Shown here: one piece after another, positions 34,237 to 42,822 of the stretch | Layout: the number at the start of each line of letters is the position of its first letter | Numbering within the stretch: the stretch's first letter is position 1 | Assembly: GCF_036323735.1 (NCBI RefSeq) | Contig: NC_086032.1 | Span: 54,400,599 to 54,464,598 of the forward strand | Source of the DNA: Rattus norvegicus | Taxonomy: Eukaryota > Chordata > Mammalia > Rodentia > Muridae | DNA length: 64,000 bases | Direction: 5' to 3' | Position numbers and translations under genes: made by a program | The notes under the pieces: model-generated | The model's database searches: none | Seen by the model: only the letters and a program-made list of their open reading frames with translations | Told to the model about the DNA's origin: nothing

Positions 34237-37200
34237 CTAATAGCCACTTATCAATGAGTGCATACCATGTATGTCTTTCTGTGATTGGGTTAGCTCACTC
34301 AGGATGATATTTTCCAGTTCCAACCATTTGCCTACGAATTTCATAAACTCGTTGTTTTTGATAGCTGAGTAATATTCCATTGTGTAGATGTACCACATTT
34401 TCTGTATCCATTCCTCTGTTGAAGGGCATCTGGGTTCTTTCCAGCTTCTGGCTATTATAAATAAGGCTGCGATGAACATAGTGGAGCACGTGTCTCTTTT
34501 ATATGTTGAGGCATCTTTTGGGTATATGCCCAAGAGAGGTATAGCTGGATCCTCAGGCAGTTCAATGTCCAATTTTCTGAGGAACCTCCAGACTGATTTC
34601 CAGAATGGTTTTACCAGTCTGCAATCCCACCAACAATGGAGGAGTGTTCCTCTTTCTCCACATCCTCGCCAGCATCTGCTGTCACCTGAGTTTTTGATCT
34701 TAGCCAATCGCACTGGTGTGAGGTGAAATCTCAGGGTTGTTTTGATTTGCATTTCCCTTATGACTAAAGATGTTGAACATTTCTTTAGGTGTTTCTCAGC
34801 CATTCGGCATTCCTCAGCTGTGAATTCTTTGTTTAGCTCTGAACCCCATTTTTTAATAGGGTTATTTGTTTCCCTGCGGTCTAACTTCTTGAGTTCTTTG
34901 TATATTTTGGAAATAAGGCCTCTATCTGTTGTAGGATTGGTAAAGATCTTTTCCCAATCTGTTGGTTGCCGTTTTGTCCTAACCACAGTGTCCTTTGCCT
35001 TACAGAAGCTTTGCAGTTTTATGAGATCCCATTTGTCGATTCTTGATCTTAGAGCATAAGCCATTGGTGTTTTGTTCAGGAAATTTTTTCCAGTGCCCAT
35101 GTGTTCCAGATGCTTCCCTAGTTTTTCTTCTATTAGTTTGAGTGTGTCTGGTTTGATGTGGAGGTCCTTGATCCACTTGGACTTAAGCTTTGTACAGGGT
35201 GATAAGGATGGATCGATCTGCATTCTTCTACATGTTGCCCTCCAGTTGAACCAGCACCATTTGCTGAAAATGCTATCTTTTTTCCATTGGATGGTTTTGG
35301 CTCCTTTGTCAAAAATCAAGTGACCATAGGTGTGTGGGTTCATTTCTGGGTCTTCAATTCTATTCCATTGGTCTATCTGTCTGTCTCTGTACCAATACCA
35401 TGCAGTTTTTATCACTATTGCTCTGTAATACTGCTTGAGTTCAGGGATAGTGATTCCCCCTGAAGTCCTTTTATTGTTGAGGATAGCTTTAGCTATCCTG
35501 GGTTTTTTGTTATTCCAGATGAATTTGCAAATTGTTCTGTCTAACTCTTTGAAGAATTGGATTGGTATTTTGATGGGGATTGCATTGAATCTGTAGATTG
35601 CTTTTGGTAAAATGGCCATTTTTACCATATTAATCCTGCCAATCCATGAGCATGGGAGATCTTTCCATCTTCTGAGGTCTTCTTCAATTTCTTTCCTCAG
35701 TGTCTTGAAGTTCTTATTGTACAGATCTTTTACTTGCTTGGTTAAAGTCACACCGAGGTACTTTATATTATTTGGGTCTATTATGAAGGGTGTCGTTTCC
35801 CTAATTTCTTTCTCGGCTTGTTTCTCTTTTGTATAGAGGAAGGCAACTGATTTATTTGAGTTAATTTTATACCCAGCCACTTTGCTGAAGTTGTTTATCA
35901 GCTTTAGTAGTTCTCTGGTGGAACTTTTGGGATCACTTAAATATACTATCATGTCATCTGCAAATAGTGATATTTTGACCTCTTCTGTTCCGATCTGTAT
36001 CCCTTTGATCTCCTTTTGTTGTCTGATTGCTCTGGCTAGAACTTCAAGAACTATATTGAATAAGTAGGGAGAGAGTGGGCAGCCTTGTCTAGTCCCTGAT
36101 TTTAGTGGGATTGCTTCAAGTTTCTCTCCATTTAGTTTAATGTTAGCAACTGGTTTGCTGTATATGGCTTTTACTATGTTTAGGTATGGGCCTTGAATTC
36201 CTATTCTTTCCAGGACTTTTATCATGAAGGGGTGTTGAATTTTGTCAAATGCTTTCTCAGCATCTAATGAAATGATCATGTGGTTCTGTTCTTTCAGTTT
36301 GTTTATATAATGGATCACGTTGATGGTTTTCCGTATATTAAACCATCCCTGCATGCCTGGGATGAAGCCTACTTGATCATGGTGGATGATTGTTTTGACG
36401 TGCTCTTGAATTCGGTTTGCCAGAATTTTATTGAGTATTTTTGCGTCGATATTCATAAGGGAAATTGGTCTGAAGTTCTCTTTCTTTGTTGTGTCTTTGT
36501 GTGGTTTAGGTATAAGAGTAATTGTGGCTTTGTAGAAGGAATTCGGTAGGGCTCCATCTGTTTCAATTTTGTGGAATAGTTTGGATAATATTGGTATGAG
36601 GTCTTCTATGAAGGTTTGATAGAATTCTGCACTAAACCCGTCTGGACCTGGGCTCTTTTTGGTTGGGAGACCTTTAATGACTGCTTCTATTTCCTTAGGA
36701 GTTATGGGGTTGTTTAACTGGTTTATCTGTTCCTGATTTAACTTCGATACCTGGTATCTGTCTAGGAAATTGTCCATTTCCTGAAGATTTTCAAATTTTG
36801 TTGAATATAGGTTTTTATAGTAAGATCTGATGATTTTTTGAATTTCCTCCGAATCTGTAGTTATGTCTCCCTTTTCATTTCTGATTTTGTTAATTTGGAC
36901 ACACTCTCTGTGTCCTCTCGTTAGTCTGGCTAAGGGTTTATCTATCTTGTTGATTTTCTCAAAGAACCAACTTTTGGTTCTGTTGATTCTTTCTATGGTC
37001 CTTTTTGTTTCTACTTGGTTGATTTCAGCTCTGAGTTTGATTATTTCCTGCCTTCTACTCCTCCTGGGTGTATTTGCTTCTTTTTGTTCTAGAGCTTTTA
37101 GGTGTGCTGTCAAGCTGCTGACATATGCTCTTTCCTGTTTCTTTCTGCAGGCACTCAGCGCTATGAGTTTTCCTCTTAGCACAGCTTTCATTGTGTCCCA

Positions 37201-38097
37201 TAAGTTTGAGTATGTTGTATCTTCATTTTCATTAAATTCTAAAAAGTTTTTAATTTCTTTCTTTATTTCTTCCTTGACCAGGTTATCATTGAGTAGAGCA
37301 TTGTTCAATTTCCACGTATATGTGGGCATTCTTCCCTTATTGTTATTGAAGACCAGTTTTAGGCCGTGGTGGTCCGATAGCACGCATGGGATTATTTCTA
37401 TCTTTCTGTACCTGTTGAGGCCCGTTTTTTGACCAATTATATGGTCAATTTTGGAGAAAGTACCATGAGGAGCTGAGAAGAAGGTATATCCTTTTGCTTT
37501 AGGATAGAATGTTCTATAAATATCCGTTAAGTCCATTTGGCTCATGACTTCTCTTAGTCTGTCGACATCACTGTTTAATTTCTGTTTCCATGATCTGTCC
37601 ATTGATGAGAGTGGGGTGTTGAAATCTCCCACTATTATTGTGTGAGGTGCAATGTGTGTTTTGAGCTTTAGTAAGGTTTCTTTTACATATGTAGGTGCCC
37701 TTGTATTTGGGGCATAGATATTTAGGATTGAGAGTTCATCTTGGTTGATTTTTCCTTTGATGAATATGAAGTGTCCTTCCTTATCTTTTTTGATGACTTT
37801 TAGTTGGAAATTGATTTTGTTTGATATTAGAATGGCTACTCCAGCTTGCTTCTTCTGACCATTTGCTTGGAAAGTTGTTTTCCAGCCTTTCACTCTGAGA
37901 TAGTGTCTGTCTTTGTCTCTGAGGTGTGTTTCCTGTAGGCAGCAGAATGCAGGGTCCTCGTTGCGTATCCAGTTTGTTAATCTATGTCTTTTTATTGGGG
38001 AGTTGAGGCCATTGATATTGAGAGATATTAAGGAATAGTGATTATTGCTTCCCGTTATATTCATATTTGATGTGAGGTTATGTTTGTGTGCTTTCAT
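34237..38097 (-). CDS. L1 ORF2p, endonuclease/reverse transcriptase, intact
   Basis: A 1,286-residue protein without interruption. The APE-type endonuclease (about 20-250) keeps its signature residues: N27 in LNINGLN, E56 in CLQETHL, the GDFN Asp near 158 and the SDHHG His near 243. The reverse transcriptase (about 450-790) has D612 in the SLDAEKAFD motif and the catalytic FADD at 712-715. A Cys-rich C-terminus shows CX3CX7HX4C with C1142, C1146, H1154 and C1159. In the family ORF2p nicks T-rich DNA and primes cDNA synthesis on L1 RNA; it acts in cis and also mobilises SINEs such as ID and B1. Translation of the second frame is by an unconventional, inefficient mechanism. All key residues visible to me are present. 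Confidence 0.97.
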   Translation of the reverse strand: MKAHKHNLTSNMNITGSNNHYSLISLNINGLNSPIKRHRLTNWIRNEDPAFCCLQETHLRDKDRHYLRVKGWKTTFQANGQKKQAGVAILISNKINFQLKVIKKDKEGHFIFIKGKINQDELSILNIYAPNTRAPTYVKETLLKLKTHIAPHTIIVGDFNTPLSSMDRSWKQKLNSDVDRLREVMSQMDLTDIYRTFYPKAKGYTFFSAPHGTFSKIDHIIGQKTGLNRYRKIEIIPCVLSDHHGLKLVFNNNKGRMPTYTWKLNNALLNDNLVKEEIKKEIKNFLEFNENEDTTYSNLWDTMKAVLRGKLIALSACRKKQERAYVSSLTAHLKALEQKEANTPRRSRRQEIIKLRAEINQVETKRTIERINRTKSWFFEKINKIDKPLARLTRGHRECVQINKIRNEKGDITTDSEEIQKIIRSYYKNLYSTKFENLQEMDNFLDRYQVSKLNQEQINQLNNPITPKEIEAVIKGLPTKKSPGPDGFSAEFYQTFIEDLIPILSKLFHKIETDGALPNSFYKATITLIPKPHKDTTKKENFRPISLMNIDAKILNKILANRIQEHVKTIIHHDQVGFIPGMQGWFNIRKTINVIHYINKLKEQNHMIISLDAEKAFDKIQHPFMIKVLERIGIQGPYLNIVKAIYSKPVANIKLNGEKLEAIPLKSGTRQGCPLSPYLFNIVLEVLARAIRQQKEIKGIQIGTEEVKISLFADDMIVYLSDPKSSTRELLKLINNFSKVAGYKINSNKSVAFLYTKEKQAEKEIRETTPFIIDPNNIKYLGVTLTKQVKDLYNKNFKTLRKEIEEDLRRWKDLPCSWIGRINMVKMAILPKAIYRFNAIPIKIPIQFFKELDRTICKFIWNNKKPRIAKAILNNKRTSGGITIPELKQYYRAIVIKTAWYWYRDRQIDQWNRIEDPEMNPHTYGHLIFDKGAKTIQWKKDSIFSKWCWFNWRATCRRMQIDPSLSPCTKLKSKWIKDLHIKPDTLKLIEEKLGKHLEHMGTGKNFLNKTPMAYALRSRIDKWDLIKLQSFCKAKDTVVRTKRQPTDWEKIFTNPTTDRGLISKIYKELKKLDRRETNNPIKKWGSELNKEFTAEECRMAEKHLKKCSTSLVIREMQIKTTLRFHLTPVRLAKIKNSGDSRCWRGCGERGTLLHCWWDCRLVKPFWKSVWRFLRKLDIELPEDPAIPLLGIYPKDASTYKRDTCSTMFIAALFIIARSWKEPRCPSTEEWIQKMWYIYTMEYYSAIKNNEFMKFVGKWLELENIILSELTQSQKDIHGMHSLISGY

Positions 38098-38122
38098 TCT
38101 CTTTGTTTTGTTGCCAAGACGA

Positions 38123-39196
38123 TTAGTTTCTTGCTTCTTCTAGGGTATAGCTTGCCTCCTTATGTTGGGCTTTACCATTTATTATCTTTTGTAGTACTGG
38201 ATTTGTAGAAAGATATTGTGTAAATTTGGTTTTGTCATGGAATATCTTGGTTTCTCCATCAATGTTAATTGAGAGTTTTGCTGGATACAGTAATCTGGGC
38301 TGGCATTTGTGTTCTCTTAGGGTCTGTATAACATCAGTCCAGGATCTTCTGGCCTTCATAGTTTCTGGCGAGAAGTCTGGTGTGATTCTGATAGGTCTCC
38401 CTTTATATGTTACTTGACCTTTTTCCCTTACTGCTTTTAATATTCTTTCTTTATTTTGTGCGTTTGGTGTTTTGACAATTATGTGACGGGAGGTGTTTCT
38501 TTTCTGGTCCAATCTATTTGGAGTTCTGTAGGCTTCCTGTATGTCTATGGGTATCTCTTTTTTTAGGTTAGGGAAGTTTTCTTCTATGATTTTGTTGAAG
38601 ATATTTACTGGTCCTTTGAGCTGGGAGTCTTCACTCTCTTCTATACCTATTATCCTTAGGTTTGATCTTCTCATTGAGTCCTGGATTTCCTGTATGTTTT
38701 GGACCAGTAGCTTTTTCCGCTTTACATTATCTTTGACAGTTGAGTCAATGATTTCTATGGAATCTTCTGCTCCTGAGATTCTCTCTTCCATCTCTTGTAT
38801 TCTGTTGGTGAAGCTTGTATCTACAGCTCCTTGTCTCTTCTTTTGGTTTTCTATATCCAGGGTTGTTTCCATGTGTTCTTTCTTGATTGCTTCTATTTCC
38901 ATTTTTAATTCCTTCAACTGTTTGATTGTGTTTTCCTGGAATTCTTTCAGGGATTTTTGCGATTCCTCTCTGTAGGCTTTTACTTGTTTATTAATGTTTT
39001 CCTGTGCTTCCCTAAGTGTGTTCAGGTCTTTCCTGAAGTCCTCCAGCATCATGATCAAATATGATTTTGAAACTAGATCTTGCTTTTCTGGTGTGTTTGG
39101 ATATTCCATGTTTGTTTTGGTGGGAGAATTGGGCTCCGATGATGGCATGTAGTCTTGGTTTCTGTTGCTTGGGTTCCTGCGCTTGCCTCTCGCCAT
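38123..39196 (-). CDS. L1 ORF1p, RNA-binding nucleic-acid chaperone, intact
   Basis: A 357-residue protein, the usual length for rodent L1 ORF1p. The N-terminus is basic and Ser/Pro-rich (about 1-45). A long coiled coil follows (about 46-165, rich in Glu/Lys/Gln heptads such as the LKEFQENTIKQLKELK stretch) and should form the trimer. The RRM lies at about 170-265 (the NLRIIGIEE strand is its first RNP-like strand), and the C-terminal domain at about 266-335 contains the conserved RRSWTDV region. In the family ORF1p coats L1 RNA as trimers in cytoplasmic RNPs and is needed for retrotransposition. The ATG at 39196 is the first in the transcript after the monomers and starts MARGKRR. No frameshift or stop is present. 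ORF2 follows after 25 nt. Confidence 0.97.
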   Translation of the reverse strand: MARGKRRNPSNRNQDYMPSSEPNSPTKTNMEYPNTPEKQDLVSKSYLIMMLEDFRKDLNTLREAQENINKQVKAYREESQKSLKEFQENTIKQLKELKMEIEAIKKEHMETTLDIENQKKRQGAVDTSFTNRIQEMEERISGAEDSIEIIDSTVKDNVKRKKLLVQNIQEIQDSMRRSNLRIIGIEESEDSQLKGPVNIFNKIIEENFPNLKKEIPIDIQEAYRTPNRLDQKRNTSRHIIVKTPNAQNKERILKAVREKGQVTYKGRPIRITPDFSPETMKARRSWTDVIQTLREHKCQPRLLYPAKLSINIDGETKIFHDKTKFTQYLSTNPVLQKIINGKAQHKEASYTLEEARN

Positions 39197-40524
39197 CAGA
39201 TTATCTCTAGTGTTACTTTGTTCTGCTATTTCTGACAGTGGCTAGACTGTCCTATAAGCCTGTGTGTCAGGAGTGCTGTAGACCTGTTTTCCTCTCTTTC
39301 AGTCAGTTATGGTGACAGAGTGTTCTGCTTTCGGGCGTGTAGTTTTTCCTCTCTACAGGTCTTCAGCTGTTCCTGTGGGCCTGTGTCTTGAGTTCACCAG
39401 GCAGCTTTCTTGCAGCAGAAAATTTGGTCTTACCTGTGGTCACGAGGCTCAGGTTTGCTCGTGGGGTGCTGTCCAGGGGCTCTCTGCAGCGGCAGCAACC
39501 AGGAAGACCTGTGCCGCCCCTTCCGGGAGCTTCAGTGCACCAGGGTTCCAGATGGTCTTTGGCTTTTTCCTCTGGCGTCCGAGATGTGTGTGCAGGGAGC
39601 AGTCTCTTCTGGTTTCCCAGGCCTGTCTGCCTCTCTGAAGGTTTAGCTCTCCCTCCCACGGGATTTGGGTGCAGAGAACTGTTTATCCGGTCTGTTTCCT
39701 TCAGGGTCCGGCGGTGTCTGTGGCAGGGGTCCTGCCGCTCCTGGGCCCTCCCCTACGGGAGCCCAGAGGCCTTATACAGTTTCCTCTTGGGCCAGGGATG
39801 TGGGCAGGGGTGAGCAGTGTTGGTGGTCTCTTCCGCTCTGCAGCCTCAGGAGTGCCCACCTGACCAGGCGGTTGGGTCTCTCTCTCACCGGGTCTGAGAG
39901 CAGAGAGCTGCTGCGGGCCGGGATCTGCGGGTGTGGGACTTCCGGTAAACACAGAACGTGCCCGGTTCTAGAGAAATTCTGCTTCCGTGTGTCCCAAGCT
40001 CACCAGGCAGCTTTCTTGCAGCAGAAAATTTGGTCTTACCTGTGATCCCGAGGCTCAAGTTCGCTCGTGGGGTGCTGCCCAGGGGCTCTCTGCAGGGGCA
40101 GCAACCAGGAAGACCTGTGCCGCCCCTTCCGGGAGCTTCAGTGCACCAGGGTTCCAGATGGTCTTTGGCTTTTTCCTCTGGCGTCCGAGATGTGTGTGCA
40201 GGGAGCAGTCTCTTCTGGTTTCCCAGGCCTGTCTGCCTCTCTGAAGGTTTAGCTCTCCCTCCCACGGGATTTGGGTGCAGAGAACTGTTTATCAGGTCTG
40301 TTTCCTTCAGGGTCCGGCGGTGTCTGTGGCAGGGGTCCTGCCGCTCCTGGGCCCTCCCCCACGGGAGCCCAGAGGCCTTATACAGTTTCCTCTTGGGCCA
40401 GGGATGTGGGCAGGGGTGAGCAGTGTTGGTGGTCTCTTCCGCTCTGCAGCCTCAGGAGTGCCCACCTGACCAGGCGGTTCGGTCTCTCTCTCACCGGGTC
40501 TGGGAGCAGAGAGCTGCTGCGGGC
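39197..40524 (-). promoter_or_regulatory. L1 5' UTR with 606-bp promoter monomers
   Basis: The 1,328-bp 5' UTR is GC- and CpG-rich compared with everything around it. It contains one complete 606-bp monomer (40524-39919) and most of a second (39918 to about 39394), identical in register and differing at only a few positions. A non-repeated tether of about 197 bp then leads to ORF1. Tandem 5' monomers are the internal promoter in rodent L1s, and the number of monomers usually sets promoter strength. Its CpG density makes it a likely target of DNA methylation. Confidence 0.93.
39394..40524. repeat. Tandem repeat, period 606 bp, 1.87 copies
   Basis: TCACCAGGCAGCTTTCTTGC occurs at 39394 and 40000, and the terminal CTGCGGGC at 39918 and 40524, giving the same 606-bp spacing at both ends. 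The unit shared by both copies is 525 bp; the linking ~81 bp (39919-39999) is present once. Confidence 0.95.
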
Positions 40525-40641
40525 ATAAAATATGTTCTATTTGATTAACATCTCAATTCTTAGGTATTTGGTGAAACACACTATTTCATATGGTGTAGAT
40601 TAACTTTGCTATAGATCACCAATAGATTAGACTAACATGTG

Positions 40642-40644
<3 letters not shown>

Positions 40645-40702
<58 letters not shown>
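40645..40702. repeat. (CT)n microsatellite
   Basis: About 28 CT units with one TTT interruption near 40691. Confidence 0.97.
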
Positions 40703-41639
40703 CTCTTTCTCTTCAGAGAACAGTAGTGGATCCACAGCTAAGCTTGCAGTCAATCATCAGTTGCAAATGGCTCAGATATGACTGAAAACCAAACTCTAAG
40801 ATATAACCAGAGAAACAATATCTGTGTACCAATTCGTACTTCAATATTTTCTGCAAACATTTCCCAGTAGCAACTCTCTGTACATTTACTGAGTTTGGGT
40901 ACAATATATTCTTGTACTGTTCATTTTAAAAATATACTAAATTTAAGTCATCTAAAGTTTTTCAGAAGAATAAAGCTGATATACTGAGGGAAACAATCCA
41001 CATACCTCATGTAGGTGCTCTCATTAGTTGAACACTATAAAATAATGTAGCTAGCTAAATCTTTTTTAATGAAAAGGTAATTGGTTTTATTCTACTTTAA
41101 TAGTGGTGATCCAGTTGTACCCAAAGTATCATTATATCTCCTTTGGTATTACATGTCAAGGAGAATGATCGAACTACTAATGAATCAAATCCTCCAGGGT
41201 CGCAGGAAAAATAGACACAGCTGCCAGGCATGTTCCAACATAAGCCATTTTACCACCAGAAAATTACAGCTGTCAAAGCCCTCAGAAAACAATGACTGAA
41301 AGGACATGTGAAATACAGAGTAGAGAAAAAAACAAAGAAAGTAGAACCGACATCCACATTACAGAATATCCATGCAAATTATGGTATTTTTGACAGGCTT
41401 CTTCTAGATGATATCTGTTTTCTCTGCTTGGGTTCTAAAGCATTTGATACATAAAACATAAGAGATGATAAGAAATTCTACTGGTTACTGATACAGGACA
41501 GGCTGGAGGATATGCCTTTGTATATTAACTAAGCAGAGTGGCAAATGATGCACTGCAGAACTAAACAAACATTGCAGTATCTTTATATATGTTATAGTTT
41601 AGGTGAAAACATCCACCATAAGTTCTTGGGTTCATCGCT

Positions 41640-41663
41640 ATCATCTATCTGTCTGTCTTTCTG

Positions 41664-41696
<33 letters not shown>

Positions 41697-41727
41697 GTAG
41701 TTATCTTTTCCATCTAATCTCCCTCCC

Positions 41728-41801
<74 letters not shown>
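41640..41801. repeat. Compound microsatellite (CTAT)n-(CT)n-(AT)n
   Basis: CTAT units (about 41663-41697), a 30-bp interruption, CT units (41730-41758) and AT units (41758-41801). The open frame through it is artefactual. Confidence 0.97.
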
Positions 41802-41802
<1 letters not shown>

Positions 41803-42322
41803 TCACAATCTGTAATGCTTATTTTTACAAGTGAAGAAGAAAAATGGTATGAATAATAGGACCAGAAAAGTTAAAGTACTTCTAAATCAGGTGGAAAGGA
41901 AATTCTACACTTGATTGCTGATAGATATTTTAGAATACAGATACTTATTTTCTCTCCAAGGAATTAAAACCCAATAAACTTACCATAAATTGAAATTTGT
42001 GATAAATATGTTGGTATACTTAGCCATTCCACAAGTTTATCTTAACTCATGCTGCCATTATAATAATGGATAAACATTTAAATAGCAATTATTGGATACA
42101 TAATATTTGCATTTAATTAAAATAGGACAGCAGTTATACATCTATGACATCAAACAGTCTTTGATGAAAGACATCAAACAGTATGTGTTTTCACTTGAGA
42201 CCCTTTTCAAGATATCCAGGGTCATAAGCAAAGTGCTGCTCAATACCATGTCAATTGTATCTAATACCATTGTAAAGTACAAGATGCTTAACTGAATGAA
42301 AATGCTTTCTAAATAACTTCTT

Positions 42323-42812
42323 TTTTTAATTTTTATTTTTTTCCATCTCTATCATCTTTAGTATTTCTTATTTACATTTCGATTGTTATTTCCCTTCCCG
42401 GTTTCATGGCCAACATCCCCCTAGCCTCTTCCTCTCCCCTTCTGTATGGGTGTTCCCCTCCCCATCCTTCCCCCATTACTACCCTCCCCCCAACAATCAC
42501 GTTCACTGGGGGTTCAGTCTTGGCAGGACCAAGGGCTTCCCCTTCCACTGGTGCTCTTACTATGCTATTCATTGCTACCTATGAGGTTGGACCCCAGGGT
42601 CAGTCCATGTATAGTCTTTGGGTAGTGGCTTAGTCCTGGAAGCTCTCTTTGGTTGGCATTGTTGTTCATATGGGGTCTCAAGCCCCTTCAAGCTCTTTCA
42701 GTCTTTTCTAAGATTCCTTCAACGGGGGTCCCATTCTCAGTTCAGGGGTTTGCTGCTGGCATTCGCCTATGTATTTGCTGTATTCTGGGTGTGTCTCTCA
42801 GGAGAAATCTAC
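42323..42812 (-). mobile_element. L1 3' UTR fragment with 10-bp TSD
   Basis: The last ~490 bp of rat L1 on the minus strand, with the C-rich tract at 42415-42500 and a T-rich end at 42323-42350. ATAACTTCTT flanks it at 42313-42322 and 42813-42822. It is very similar to 20041-20546 and truncated at nearly the same L1 position. Confidence 0.94.
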
Positions 42813-42822
42813 ATAACTTCTT

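Larger units (their letters stand above)
32010..34805. repeat. ~1.3-kb inverted repeat with ~216-bp spacer
   Basis: The plus-strand L1 3' part (about 32010-33290) and the minus-strand 3' part of the intact L1 (33506 to about 34805) are inverted copies with high identity by eye, separated by 33291-33505. The arms include ORF2 C-terminus and 3' UTR. This is a large near-palindrome created by two independent insertions. Confidence 0.9.
33506..40524 (-). mobile_element. Full-length intact L1 (7.0 kb), perfect 14-bp TSD
   Basis: A complete LINE-1 of rat type: on the minus strand a 5' UTR (40524-39197), ORF1 (39196-38123), a 25-nt spacer, ORF2 (38097-34237), a 3' UTR with G-rich tract (34236-33524) and an A tail (T run at 33506-33523). 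The 14-bp flanks ATAAAATATGTTCT at 33492-33505 and 40525-40538 are identical, showing a target-primed insertion with no later decay of the duplication. Both reading frames are uninterrupted. The T-rich side of the TSD fits the TTTT/A-type endonuclease target. It has all sequence hallmarks of a recent, possibly retrotransposition-competent copy; activity itself cannot be read from sequence. Confidence 0.98.
40539..42312. other. Unique AT-rich sequence with microsatellites
   Basis: Contains (CT)n at 40645-40702 and a compound array at 41640-41801; otherwise no recognised element. Confidence 0.6.

Noticed and set aside
36863..37432. 189-codon plus-strand frame
   Set aside because: It is antisense to the endonuclease part of the intact L1 ORF2, and its hydrophobic Leu/Ser-rich composition is what the antisense of that region gives.
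39958..40419. 153-codon plus frame in the L1 5' UTR
   Set aside because: It begins at GTG, not ATG, and is open mainly because the monomer is GC-rich and stop-poor.
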